Of a DNA stretch of 64,000 nucleotides, positions 8,844 to 17,164 are shown one piece after another. The notes beneath the pieces were generated by a model. The model worked only from the letters and a program-made list of their open reading frames with translations. It was not told the DNA's origin and made no database searches. Numbering within the stretch: position 1 is the stretch's first letter; every line of letters begins with the position of its first letter. The translations under genes and the position numbers were made by a program. The stretch is from Hyphomicrobiales bacterium (GTDB lineage Bacteria; Pseudomonadota; Alphaproteobacteria; Rhizobiales; Rhizobiaceae): positions 118,748-182,747 of the forward strand of contig UBNQ01000024.1 of NCBI GenBank assembly GCA_900466875.1. The letters are read 5' to 3'.

Positions 8844-9794
8844 TCAGTTTCCGAATTTGGCGACGATGCCGTCAACGATTTCCTTGCCGCTGTAATAGTC
8901 GATGCGGAAGGAATGGACGCCCAGTCCGTAGACCTGGCCGGTCTTGACCGTCGGCAGGTTCGCCAGCACGGGATCGTTGCGGAAGGCAGCTGCCCTGCTG
9001 TCATCCACCCGCAGCAGGAACGTCGTTTCGGCCTTAAGGTCCACCAGACGTTCGTAATCCGCCCAGACAAAATCGTCCCGGCTTGCAGCCTGGGTGTGCC
9101 ACGCCGGATCGGGTGCCTCGATCTCAAAGCCGAGTGCGGCGAGAAGAGCGGCATGCGGACCGCCCGGTCGTGCGATCGGGTTGCTCTGGCCTGCTCCGTT
9201 GAAACTGATGATGTTGGCTTTGCCGGCAGGCACCTTGATCCTGGCCCGTGCACTCGCAACGTAAGCGTCGAAATCCGAAATCGATGCCGCGGCTTCGGTC
9301 TCCAGTCCCGCGGCGTTCCCCAGTTCGGTCGCAAGTTCCTGCCAGGAAAGGGCGCCGTCGTCGACGAGAATGGTCGGGGCGACCTGACGGAAGGCGTCAA
9401 GTTGGTCCTTGGCCGAGCCGGCGCCGCTTGCCGTCACGACGATGAGGTCGGGTTCAGTGGCATAGACAGCTTCCAGATCGACCTTGCCGGCCGGCCAGGC
9501 ATTTTCGATGTTTCGCTCCTTGGCCACCTTTTCCCACTGCGCGAAGAGCTGGCCGTTGGCGGCCGAGCCGCTTGCAACAACCGGAGCCTGGATTGCCAGA
9601 AGCGTGCCGGTCAGCGTCACCGAAGTCGAGAGAATGCGTTTCGGCTGCGCCAGTATTTCCGTCCGGCTACCGTCGACATTGGTAAAACTGCGCGGCCACG
9701 TCTCGGCAGCAACCGCCTGCGACCAGAAGAGGAGCGAGGCAATCGCCGCTGTAACGATTCGCGCCGCGAACCGGCCGGTTGTCGCAATCCTCAT
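8844..9794 (-). CDS. periplasmic iron-siderophore binding protein (FepB-like)
   Basis: A 316-residue class III solute-binding protein of the Peripla_BP_2 fold. It has an N-terminal signal peptide ending near SQAVAAETW. Typical features include PKRILSTSVTLTGTLLAI, DLEAVYATEPDLIVVT, and a C-terminal region ending GKEIVDGIVAKFG. It should capture a ferric siderophore in the periplasm and deliver it to the FecCD permeases. The start at 9794 is chosen because GGAG lies nine bases upstream; an ATG eight codons earlier has no such site. It heads the leftward binding protein-permease-permease operon, downstream of the AraC regulator on the same strand. FepB-type proteins often take catecholates, but siderophore class cannot be read from sequence. 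Confidence 0.9.
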   Translation of the reverse strand: MRIATTGRFAARIVTAAIASLLFWSQAVAAETWPRSFTNVDGSRTEILAQPKRILSTSVTLTGTLLAIQAPVVASGSAANGQLFAQWEKVAKERNIENAWPAGKVDLEAVYATEPDLIVVTASGAGSAKDQLDAFRQVAPTILVDDGALSWQELATELGNAAGLETEAAASISDFDAYVASARARIKVPAGKANIISFNGAGQSNPIARPGGPHAALLAALGFEIEAPDPAWHTQAASRDDFVWADYERLVDLKAETTFLLRVDDSRAAAFRNDPVLANLPTVKTGQVYGLGVHSFRIDYYSGKEIVDGIVAKFGN

Positions 9795-9939
9795 GGCTGC
9801 ATTCTCCGCTGACGGCATGGAACGGGCAGGGGCTCTGCCGTCCGCTCGAAGCCCGTGCGGGCGGGAGCTTTAGCACCGCTTACCGGTCGCCGCCACCCAA
9901 ACATGAGCGCAGCTTGCAAGATTGTTTCGGTTGAGTCGT

Positions 9940-10980
9940 TCAGCCCTCGATCGTACCGGCCTGCCGCCGCAAAGAGGAAGGCGGATAACCGAAATGCTTG
10001 CGAAAGGCGGCTGTAAAGTTCGACAAATGAACATAACCCGCCTCGTAAGCGATGTCGGAAATGCTGCGATTGCTGAAGAGAAGCGCCTGGCGCGCTTCGG
10101 TCAGCCAACGGTTCCGGATGAATTCGTTGAGCGAGCAATGATGTGCCTTGCGCACCAGCCGCTGCAGCGTTGCCTGGCTGGCACCCAGTTCGTTCGCCAT
10201 ATCGGCAACAGCCAGTTCCTGCGCCGAATGGCGGTCGATGTACTGCACCAGTGCATAGATGCGTTGCTGTTCGGCGGCGGTCAAATTAGCCGGTGGCATC
10301 GCTGCATCGGGATTTGCACCAAAGGCCGCCGTCAGCGCTTCATAGACGATTGCAAGCGTATGGCTTTCCAGCAGAACGGCCGAAAACGGCGGCTTGCGGG
10401 CGGCGATATCGAACATCTGGCGCGCCAGGAACTCCACCTTGCGATTGGGCTGCCACTGCCAGAAGCCGGGCTCTCCGCCCAGAAGCGCCTGGAATTTGTC
10501 GGGAGCCTCGCTTGCCTCCGAAAAGCGCTGAAGCCACTCACGCGACATGCCGATGACCATCTTGTCGAGATATTGACCCTTGCGTGCCCGCCGGCGCAGA
10601 CGCGCGCCGCTTTCATGGGACACAATGATGGCCGAGGACTGCCAGCGCCCTTGCGCCGTGCGTTGCGGCATCGGCATCGGAACCCCGTTCAGAGATGCCT
10701 CGACGAAGCCTTCGAGAAAGATCTTTATGCAGACCTGCGCGTCGAGAGCCACTTCCATCTCAAGATCGTCGACCTGCATGCGGCGACCGAAATTGACATG
10801 GATGCCATTCATCCGCACCTGGCCCACCAACCCGCATGCAACAACCGCATCCCCCTGATCGCCGCTATCGAGCACGCGGACGCCATTCTTGCGCAACTCG
10901 CGCCGTGTCAGGACGGGGTTGGGATTGCCAACCACGGGCGGAAGGGGATCGACGGCACTGCTCACACAGGTCTCCTGCAT
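9940..10980 (-). CDS. AraC-family regulator of siderophore uptake
   Basis: A 346-residue regulator with an N-terminal effector-binding region and a C-terminal double helix-turn-helix (about 245-340: ELAVADMANELGASQATLQRLVRKAHHCSLNEFIRNRWLTEAR, then ISDIAYEAGYVHLSNFTAAFRKHFGYPPS). Regulators of this shape (PchR, YbtA, RhrA group) activate receptor and transport genes when the ferric siderophore is present. It is divergent from the TonB-dependent receptor and immediately upstream of the binding-protein operon on its own strand. That is the expected place for a local activator. The actual inducer is not known. Confidence 0.88.
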   Translation of the reverse strand: MQETCVSSAVDPLPPVVGNPNPVLTRRELRKNGVRVLDSGDQGDAVVACGLVGQVRMNGIHVNFGRRMQVDDLEMEVALDAQVCIKIFLEGFVEASLNGVPMPMPQRTAQGRWQSSAIIVSHESGARLRRRARKGQYLDKMVIGMSREWLQRFSEASEAPDKFQALLGGEPGFWQWQPNRKVEFLARQMFDIAARKPPFSAVLLESHTLAIVYEALTAAFGANPDAAMPPANLTAAEQQRIYALVQYIDRHSAQELAVADMANELGASQATLQRLVRKAHHCSLNEFIRNRWLTEARQALLFSNRSISDIAYEAGYVHLSNFTAAFRKHFGYPPSSLRRQAGTIEG

Positions 10981-11036
10981 AACTTTATGCTTGATTAACG
11001 AAAGCGGAGGGCTTCAAGACCACGTATACGAATACA

Positions 11037-11051
11037 TGAAATATGCACTCA
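11037..11051. promoter_or_regulatory. possible iron-responsive (RirA/IRO-like) box
   Basis: The sequence TGAAATATGCACTCA fits the TGA-N9-TCA dyad reported for RirA-controlled iron-responsive operons in rhizobia. It sits about 90 bases upstream of the TonB-dependent receptor start, between it and the AraC gene. Only six positions are constrained, so a match in a 160-base region has a few percent chance of being random. Confidence 0.35.
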
Positions 11052-11141
11052 AGAATAGCCGCGATGGGGGACATCCGGCACTGATTGCCGCGCGATGCGT
11101 GGCAATCCTGCGGAAAGAACTGGTCGTCCGGGGGTATGGGA

Positions 11142-13295
11142 ATGAACGGGAATAAGACAATCGGGCAGCTGCATGCAGGCGAGCGGCTGACACGAATTCT
11201 ACTGGCGACGACCGTGCTGGCGGGCCTGACGACTGCAGCACGGGCGCAGGATGGCGGCGACAGCCAGTCCAGCACGGAACTGGCACCGATCGTGCTGGAA
11301 GGTGCCACCTACGAAACCGAAGGTACCAACAGCTATACCACGAAGGAAATCAGCGTCGGCGACAAGGACACGCGCACGCTGCGCGAAGTGCCGCAATCGA
11401 CCACCGTCATGACACGTGAACGTCTCGATGACGGCAACTTCTCCTCGCTCGATACCGTCATGCGCAAGACGCCGGGCGTCGTGGTGCTGACCAATGACGA
11501 CGGTCGCTCCAGCCTTTATTCACGCGGCTTCGAGTATGACACGCTCTATATGAACGGCCTTTCTACCCCGGTCTCTTCCATCTACGGCACCCAGCCGGAC
11601 ATGGTTTCGGTCGACCATATCGAAATTCTGCGTGGTCCTTCCGGTCTCTTTGGCGGAGCCGGCGAACCGGCCGGTGCCGTTAACATGCGGCTCAAGCAGG
11701 CATCCGACGAATACAAGGCCAGCGTCAACACGATCATGAGTTCGTGGGACGGCAGGCGTATCGAAGGTGACGTGACCGGGCCGCTGACCAAGTCCGGTCG
11801 GGTCCGCGGCCGCTTGGTCGGCGCGCTTTCGACCAAGGACAGCTTTATCGATACGGTCGACAACAAGGTCGGCGTGATCTACGGCACGATCCAGGCCGAC
11901 ATCACGGACAACACGACGGCAACGCTGAGCATCAACCACACGCGTCGTGACATCACGCCGTTCAACGGTCTGCCGACGCTCGCCGACGGGACGCTGCTCG
12001 ATCTGCCGCGTTCGACCTATACCGGTGCGGACTGGAACAATTTCGAAAACAACGTCACGCAGTATATCGCCGAACTCGAACACCGCTTCGATGACGGTGG
12101 CCACGCAAAGATTTCCGCGCTCTATTCGCGTGTCGACGTCGATTTCCTCTATGCATTTGCAGCGAGCGCCGCGGATGCATCGGGTTCGGTTTCCAGGGGA
12201 ACAAGTTGGCTTGCCCGTGCCTACGAGCAGGATTCGGTTTCGCTCGACGCACATGTCAGCAAGCCCTTCGAAATCTACGGAATGGAAAACAACATCATTG
12301 CCGGCGTCGATTATCGTGGTAGCAGCGATAGCCTCTGGAACCAGAGAGGCACGATTGCCGGAACCCAGAACCTCTATGACTGGAATAGCAATATCCCCAA
12401 GCCAAGCGTTAGCTTCGGCAACCCGGATGAAACGGAAACCGACCAGTACGGCATTTATGGACAGTGGCGCATCAAGCCTGTCGACAAGCTGACGCTGATC
12501 GGCGGCGGCCGCTTCAGCTGGTATGACGCCCAGCTCAACGATGCCAACGTCAAGGTCGACGGTGAGTTTACGCCCTATGCCGGGATCATCTACTATCTCA
12601 CCGATCGGGTATCGGCCTATGCCAGCTATACGGAAATCTTCCAGCCGCAGTCTGTTGCGGACGCTTCGGGCAAGATCATCGATCCCCGCACCGGCGAACA
12701 ATACGAGATCGGCCTGAAGGCTGAACTGACCGACGATCTCAATGCCTCGCTCGCATGGTTCAACCTGAGAGACAAGAATCGCGCGGTCTCCGATACGGTC
12801 AACCTCGGCGATTACCTTGCCGCCGGTGAAGCACATATGCGCGGCATCGAGTTCGAGATCAACGGCGAGATTCTGCCCAACTGGGAGGCGATGGCGGGCT
12901 ACACCTATACCGATACGCAGTTCAAGAGCACGGCCAATGCGGCGGGCTCGGAATTCTACACCCCGGAACATATGTTGCAGTTCTTCACTAAATATACGTT
13001 CGACGGCAAAGGGAATTGGACAGATGGCATTTTCGTCGGCGGCGGCGTGAAGCTGTTCTCTTCGTTCAAGAACATCTCGCGCACGGCAACAGGTGGCGCC
13101 ACCGCCATTGAAGCTCCCGGTTATGGCGTGGTCGATCTGCAGGCCGGCTACAAGTTCAACGAGAACCTGACTGCCAGCCTGACGGTCAACAATGTGTTCG
13201 ACAAGAAATATTACGAGCGCGTCGGGGGCACTTCGGTGTTCAACTTCTATGGCGAGCCGCGCAACGTCGTCTTCAAGCTCAACGCGACTTTCTGA
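11142..13295 (+). CDS. TonB-dependent siderophore receptor
   Basis: A 717-residue outer-membrane receptor importing a ferric siderophore with TonB energy. It has a signal peptide ending near AARAQDG and a TonB-box-like stretch APIVLEG. The plug domain includes LREVPQSTTVMTRERLDD, MRKTPGVVV and VDHIEILRGPSGLFGGAGEPAGAVN, the siderophore-receptor version of the plug. A C-terminal beta barrel follows, ending with the terminal aromatic residue ATF. ATG 11142 is preferred, with GGGGG seven bases upstream; ATG 11136 is equally possible. It is divergent from the AraC regulator and has a strong terminator after the stop. Confidence 0.94.
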   Translation: MNGNKTIGQLHAGERLTRILLATTVLAGLTTAARAQDGGDSQSSTELAPIVLEGATYETEGTNSYTTKEISVGDKDTRTLREVPQSTTVMTRERLDDGNFSSLDTVMRKTPGVVVLTNDDGRSSLYSRGFEYDTLYMNGLSTPVSSIYGTQPDMVSVDHIEILRGPSGLFGGAGEPAGAVNMRLKQASDEYKASVNTIMSSWDGRRIEGDVTGPLTKSGRVRGRLVGALSTKDSFIDTVDNKVGVIYGTIQADITDNTTATLSINHTRRDITPFNGLPTLADGTLLDLPRSTYTGADWNNFENNVTQYIAELEHRFDDGGHAKISALYSRVDVDFLYAFAASAADASGSVSRGTSWLARAYEQDSVSLDAHVSKPFEIYGMENNIIAGVDYRGSSDSLWNQRGTIAGTQNLYDWNSNIPKPSVSFGNPDETETDQYGIYGQWRIKPVDKLTLIGGGRFSWYDAQLNDANVKVDGEFTPYAGIIYYLTDRVSAYASYTEIFQPQSVADASGKIIDPRTGEQYEIGLKAELTDDLNASLAWFNLRDKNRAVSDTVNLGDYLAAGEAHMRGIEFEINGEILPNWEAMAGYTYTDTQFKSTANAAGSEFYTPEHMLQFFTKYTFDGKGNWTDGIFVGGGVKLFSSFKNISRTATGGATAIEAPGYGVVDLQAGYKFNENLTASLTVNNVFDKKYYERVGGTSVFNFYGEPRNVVFKLNATF

Positions 13296-13323
13296 TTACG
13301 GCATCGACAGACTGTAGAAGAAG

Positions 13324-13353
13324 CGGCCCGGAACTTCTGTTTCGGGCCGTTTT
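13324..13353 (+). terminator. rho-independent terminator after the TonB-dependent receptor
   Basis: CGGCCCG (13324-13330) pairs with CGGGCCG (13343-13349) and is followed by TTTT. It lies 29 bases after the receptor stop codon. The convergent esterase gene ends 20 bases further on, and the reverse strand has no comparable U-run, so it mainly serves the receptor. Confidence 0.85.
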
Positions 13354-13372
13354 CGTTATGCCAAATCGATAT

Positions 13373-14242
13373 TCATATGCCGGTGTCCGGTTTGCTGAAG
13401 GCCATCGCCTGCGCACGCCGGACTCCATGCAGCAACATGTCGAAATGGTCGTGATCGGCGGCGACAATCAGATCGACCTTCATGGCCGGATTGGCGCGCG
13501 CGATCAGGCCGGCGGCTTCCGTAATGTTGTCGACCATAGCCCGCCGTGACAGATGGTCCTGCCGTTCGGCCGGCAGCGCGTGTGTCGCATATTGCTCATC
13601 CTTGCCGACGGTGATGACAAGCCGGTCTGCCGCACTCGTGGCGGCATTGTTGCGCATACGGCGCATCATCAGCGCATCGCTGAACCAGAGTGAGGGACTT
13701 GCGGCCCAATATCGCTGAAAATGACCGGGACAGTGCAACAGCGTATTGATGGTAAAGAGCCCGCCATAGGAGAAGCCGAACAGTGTATTGCGGGCCGGGT
13801 CGAGCGGGTAAAGCGCCGAAAGCGCTGGCCGGAGCTCTTCAACGATGAAATGCAGAAAACCCTCCGCGCCGCCGAAGACAGTTGAGACCATATCACCAGT
13901 CTCTTGATCTGGTTGAGGCGTGTAGTTTCTCGATCGCGCAGGCGCATCAAAAGGCGCGCCACCCGGGAAGCCGATTGCAACGGTGAGACCGGCAACGCAG
14001 TCTGCCGACATTGGCGCCGACGGAAAAAGCCCACCCGCCGGGCGGCTGAAAACAAGCGGAAAACTGGCATCTCCATCCAGCATCCAGAGCACAGGATAAC
14101 CGGCTTGCGGCGGCGGCCCGGACGGGGCGCGAACAAGAACCCGGTAGATTTCCCCGGTACGCTGCGAGTGGATTTCGAAAGTCTGTGCCGCGGGCAGTTG
14201 AACCGGTTGCCATTCACTCATGCCTTGCGTCATCGCGGTCAT
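13373..14242 (-). CDS. alpha/beta-hydrolase of the siderophore-esterase (IroE/BesA-like) family
   Basis: A 289-residue hydrolase of the esterase-D fold. It has the nucleophile elbow GFSYGG, a preceding block VEELRPALSALYPLDPARNTLFG, and a likely catalytic histidine in AADHDHFDMLLHG. Family members hydrolyse the ester backbone of trilactone siderophores to release iron, which suits its place beside a siderophore receptor and importer. No signal peptide is visible, so it would act in the cytoplasm after uptake, more like Fes/BesA than periplasmic IroE. It converges on the receptor gene. The substrate is inferred from context; a general carboxylesterase remains possible. Confidence 0.82.
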   Translation of the reverse strand: MTAMTQGMSEWQPVQLPAAQTFEIHSQRTGEIYRVLVRAPSGPPPQAGYPVLWMLDGDASFPLVFSRPAGGLFPSAPMSADCVAGLTVAIGFPGGAPFDAPARSRNYTPQPDQETGDMVSTVFGGAEGFLHFIVEELRPALSALYPLDPARNTLFGFSYGGLFTINTLLHCPGHFQRYWAASPSLWFSDALMMRRMRNNAATSAADRLVITVGKDEQYATHALPAERQDHLSRRAMVDNITEAAGLIARANPAMKVDLIVAADHDHFDMLLHGVRRAQAMAFSKPDTGI

Positions 14243-14389
14243 TTTCGTCCGATAGGGTGTTGCGGAACCGCTCGGAAGACAATGATTTGGCCGAGACGGA
14301 ATTTTGGGGAAATCTATCAGAGATCAGTGAGTTATGGTACCTGTCTATTTGCAACAGGCGAACGTGAGAATGCCCAAGGCTAAGATAAC

Positions 14390-14953
14390 TCACCGGCCTT
14401 CGCTTTGGGAAAACCAGGCGACGAGTTCGGCTGAATTGCCGACGCCGATGGCTTTCATGAGCCGCGCCCGATGTGACTCGATGGTTCTGACCGACAGGTC
14501 GAGTTCCAGAGCGATCTGGGCGCTGGTCTTACCCTGCACGACCAGCGTTATGATCTGGTTCTGTCTGTCCGTGAGAGAAATGCTCCTTGCCACGACAGGT
14601 CGCGCCACAGGCTGAAAACAATATGTCGCCTGAGCAAAGGGATCTGTCGCGTGTCGCGTCCTGCCGTGAACCTGGCACCAGAACCGCTCGCCATCCGCCG
14701 CCGTCATGATCCTTTCATCATAATAGACCTGGCCGCCGGGCAGATGAGCCTGCCACATCCGACCGGTCCTGACGAAATCCGAATGTTTGGGATATAGCTG
14801 CGCAAAACTGCGGTTGATGAGATCCGATCTTGCGTATTTGAACAGCCGGGCAAATTCGTCGTTGCAATCCCGGATAATCCGGTGTGTCGCGAAGACCATC
14901 GGCACAGGGATTTCGCTCAACCTGAAAGACCAGTTTTCGGTACTTTCAATCAC
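14390..14953 (-). CDS. PAS-LuxR type transcriptional regulator
   Basis: A 187-residue regulator with an N-terminal PAS-like sensor (about 10-105: PVPMVFATHRIIRDCNDEFARLF) and a C-terminal LuxR/GerE helix-turn-helix (about 122-185: SLTDRQNQIITLVVQGKTSAQIALELDLSVRTIESHRARLMKAIG). There is no receiver domain, so it senses a ligand or redox state directly. The start is GTG 14953. It is divergent from the CoA-transferase pair across a 14-base inverted repeat, so it probably controls those genes. The sensed signal is unknown. Confidence 0.87.
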   Translation of the reverse strand: MIESTENWSFRLSEIPVPMVFATHRIIRDCNDEFARLFKYARSDLINRSFAQLYPKHSDFVRTGRMWQAHLPGGQVYYDERIMTAADGERFWCQVHGRTRHATDPFAQATYCFQPVARPVVARSISLTDRQNQIITLVVQGKTSAQIALELDLSVRTIESHRARLMKAIGVGNSAELVAWFSQSEGR

Positions 14954-14973
14954 GGCAGCTCTCTCACAAAATA

Positions 14974-14987
14974 CAGTATAAATACTG
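14974..14987. promoter_or_regulatory. inverted repeat CAGTAT-AA-ATACTG
   Basis: A perfect 6+2+6 dyad lies in the 118-base gap between the PAS-LuxR gene and the CoA-transferase pair. LuxR-type C-terminal domains bind dyads of this size as dimers. It starts 21 bases upstream of the regulator's GTG and is therefore well placed for autoregulation as well as control of the divergent operon. Binding is inferred. Confidence 0.5.
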
Positions 14988-15071
14988 CTATCCTTCGTCC
15001 TCTATCAAGGCTTATCTTGCTGTTTGTCATGCCAGCCTTCCGGGCTGCATCTGGCAATGGGTGGAGGATAG

Positions 15072-15782
15072 ATGAGGAAAGTTATTGCTACGGCCAGCGA
15101 GGCCATGGCGGGATTGCTTCGCGACGGCATGACGATCATGTCCGGCGGCTTCGGCCTATGCGGGATCCCGTCAAGCTTGATCGAGGCTATTCGCCTGTCG
15201 GGCGTCAAGGACCTGACGGTCATTTCCAACAATGCCGGCGTCGATGGTTTCGGCCTGGGCGTGCTTCTGGAAACACGTCAGATCCGGAAAATGATCTCGT
15301 CCTATGTCGGCGAGAACAAACTGTTTGCGGAACAGTATCTTTCGGGCGCGCTCGAACTGGAATTCAATCCGCAGGGCACGCTTGCGGAGCGTATTCGTGC
15401 TGGCGGTGCGGGCATCCCCGCCTTCTTCACGAAAACCGGCGTCGGCACCCTGGTTGCCGAGGGCAAGGAAGTGCGCCGCTTCGGCGATGACGACTATGTC
15501 ATGGAAACAGGGCTCTTCGCCGACCTTTCCCTCGTTCACGCCTGGAAAGGCGACACCGAAGGCAATCTCGTCTACCGGAAAACGGCGCGAAACTTCAACC
15601 CGGTCATGGCGACGGCAGCCCATATGACGATCGCGGAGGTGGAACACCTTGTGCCGGAGGGAGAGATCGATCCGGACGCAGTCCACACTCCGGGCATTTT
15701 CGTCAACAAGATCCTGCATGTTCCCGATGGCGAGAAGCGCATCGAACAGAGAACCGTGCGGAAGATCGAGGAGGCAGTCTGA
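15072..15782 (+). CDS. scoA: succinyl-CoA:3-oxoacid CoA-transferase subunit A
   Basis: A 236-residue alpha subunit of a family I CoA-transferase. It has the N-terminal glycine-rich motif [17 protein letters not shown] and the conserved [22 protein letters not shown]. The GLCGIP form is typical of ScoA (succinyl-CoA:acetoacetate transferase). The pcaI copy at 31 kb instead has GGSGAP, so the two pairs are probably functionally distinct. It is followed two bases later by its beta subunit. ScoAB would activate acetoacetate or other 3-oxoacids with succinyl-CoA. Exact substrate is inferred from motif form only. Confidence 0.88.
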   Translation: MRKVIATASEAMAGLLRDGMTIMSGGFGLCGIPSSLIEAIRLSGVKDLTVISNNAGVDGFGLGVLLETRQIRKMISSYVGENKLFAEQYLSGALELEFNPQGTLAERIRAGGAGIPAFFTKTGVGTLVAEGKEVRRFGDDDYVMETGLFADLSLVHAWKGDTEGNLVYRKTARNFNPVMATAAHMTIAEVEHLVPEGEIDPDAVHTPGIFVNKILHVPDGEKRIEQRTVRKIEEAV

Positions 15783-15783
15783 C

Positions 15784-16425
15784 ATGGCCTGGACGCGTGA
15801 ACAGATGGCCGCGCGGGCGGCGCGCGAACTGCAGGATGGCTTCTATGTCAATCTTGGCATCGGAATCCCGACATTGGTCGCCAACTTCATTCCGGAAGGA
15901 ATGGAAGTCACGCTTCAGAGCGAGAATGGCATGCTCGGCATGGGGCCTTTCCCGTTCGAGGGCGAAGAGGATGCCGATCTCATCAATGCCGGCAAGCAGA
16001 CGATAACCCAGCTTCCCAAGACGAGCTATTTCTCCTCCGCCGACAGCTTCGGCATGATCCGTGGCGGGCATATCGACCTCTCCATTCTGGGCGCCATGCA
16101 GGTCTCCGAAAGCGGCGATCTTGCCAACTGGATGATCCCGGGCAAAATGGTGAAAGGCATGGGGGGCGCGATGGATCTCGTCGCCGGCGTCAAGCGCGTC
16201 GTCGTGGTGATGGAACATGAGGCAAAAGGCGAGCCGAAACTTCTCAAGGAATGTACGCTGCCGCTGACCGGACGACGCGTTGCCGATATGGTCATCACTG
16301 ATCTCGGCGTTTTCCGTGTCGCGCGGACCGGTCCCGCAAAGCTGACGCTGACAGGCCTTGCGGACGGCATTTCCGTGGACGAGATCAGGGCAAAGACTGA
16401 AGCCCCGTTCGATATCGATCTCTGA
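15784..16425 (+). CDS. scoB: succinyl-CoA:3-oxoacid CoA-transferase subunit B
   Basis: A 213-residue beta subunit carrying the catalytic glutamate in [10 protein letters not shown] (E47). That residue forms the covalent glutamyl-CoA intermediate of family I CoA-transferases. Further conserved text includes [13 protein letters not shown] and [18 protein letters not shown] 15784 is used; it lies just beyond the TGA of the alpha subunit. Upstream in-frame codons are inside the alpha gene. It forms a two-gene operon with scoA and ends convergently with the GntR pair. Confidence 0.9.
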   Translation: MAWTREQMAARAARELQDGFYVNLGIGIPTLVANFIPEGMEVTLQSENGMLGMGPFPFEGEEDADLINAGKQTITQLPKTSYFSSADSFGMIRGGHIDLSILGAMQVSESGDLANWMIPGKMVKGMGGAMDLVAGVKRVVVVMEHEAKGEPKLLKECTLPLTGRRVADMVITDLGVFRVARTGPAKLTLTGLADGISVDEIRAKTEAPFDIDL

Positions 16426-16453
16426 TATCGTGAAGTCCCGCAAGTTCAAAGAG

Positions 16454-17164
16454 CTAAGGATAGGTCTGCAGCTTGAGGATATGATCCACGCCACTTTGAA
16501 TATGTTTTCGCACGCAGTCTTTCGCTGCTTTGGCGTCCTTGTTCAGCGCGAGCGTGAACAATAGCTGGTGGTCGGCCACGACAGGCTGACCGCGAAAGCT
16601 CTCTGCCAGCATGTGATAGCGCAGAAAGCGGTCGAATACCGAGGAGAGACTTTGCATCAGGGTTGCCGAGTTGCAGGCGGAAACGATGGCCTGATGGAAT
16701 TCCCAGTCGTAGCGGACCCAGTCGATTGTGCGTGACGCATCACCGGCGAGGAGTTTGCGTTCGACTGCTGCCAGCCTGTGATGCGCCGCAACGATACGAC
16801 CCTCCCATTCAAGGTCGCCGGATGCAAAGGAAAGCTCAAGCGCGTGGCATTCCAGGACGACGCGCAGATCTGCGAGTTCCAGGAGTTCCTGCCGGGAAAC
16901 CGGGCTGACCTCGAAGCCCCTTTGTCCTTCGGCAATCACGAGATTTTCCGCCGTCAGCCTGTAAAGAATTTCCCGTAGCGAAGACACGCTGATTGAATAT
17001 CGTTTGCTGGCCTGTTCAAGCTTGATCTTCGTCGCCGGCGGCAGCACGCCGAGGATAATGTCCTCACGCAATTGCCGGAATACGGTTTCACTGATGCTGT
17101 CCCGGCTATCGCCCGCATGGGTAGGCTGCGACATGCCGGAATGATCTGGTGCTGGATGCTTCAT
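16454..17164 (-). CDS. GntR/FCD-family regulator, copy 1 of a tandem pair
   Basis: A 236-residue regulator with an N-terminal GntR winged helix (about 22-90: SISETVFRQLREDIILG, VSSLREILYRLTAENLV) and a C-terminal all-helical FCD effector domain with metal-ligand-type residues (EFHQAIVSACN, AAKDCVRKHI). FCD domains usually bind a carboxylic-acid effector. Its ATG overlaps the stop of the upstream paralog by ATGA. The two proteins share long identical stretches such as AEGQRGFEV and RYDWEFHQA, so they are tandem duplicates. It lies downstream of quiC in the same direction and likely controls quinate/shikimate genes. Confidence 0.88.
   Translation of the reverse strand: MKHPAPDHSGMSQPTHAGDSRDSISETVFRQLREDIILGVLPPATKIKLEQASKRYSISVSSLREILYRLTAENLVIAEGQRGFEVSPVSRQELLELADLRVVLECHALELSFASGDLEWEGRIVAAHHRLAAVERKLLAGDASRTIDWVRYDWEFHQAIVSACNSATLMQSLSSVFDRFLRYHMLAESFRGQPVVADHQLLFTLALNKDAKAAKDCVRKHIQSGVDHILKLQTYP

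Noticed and set aside
9795..9939. GC-rich hairpins upstream of the siderophore-binding protein considered as a riboswitch
   Set aside because: The small stems (for example GCCCG-TG-CGGGC) do not match a cobalamin or other known riboswitch core.
11520..12971. 483-codon minus-strand frame opposite the TonB-dependent receptor
   Set aside because: Shadow frame caused by GC-rich codon bias; the receptor on the other strand has full plug and barrel motifs.
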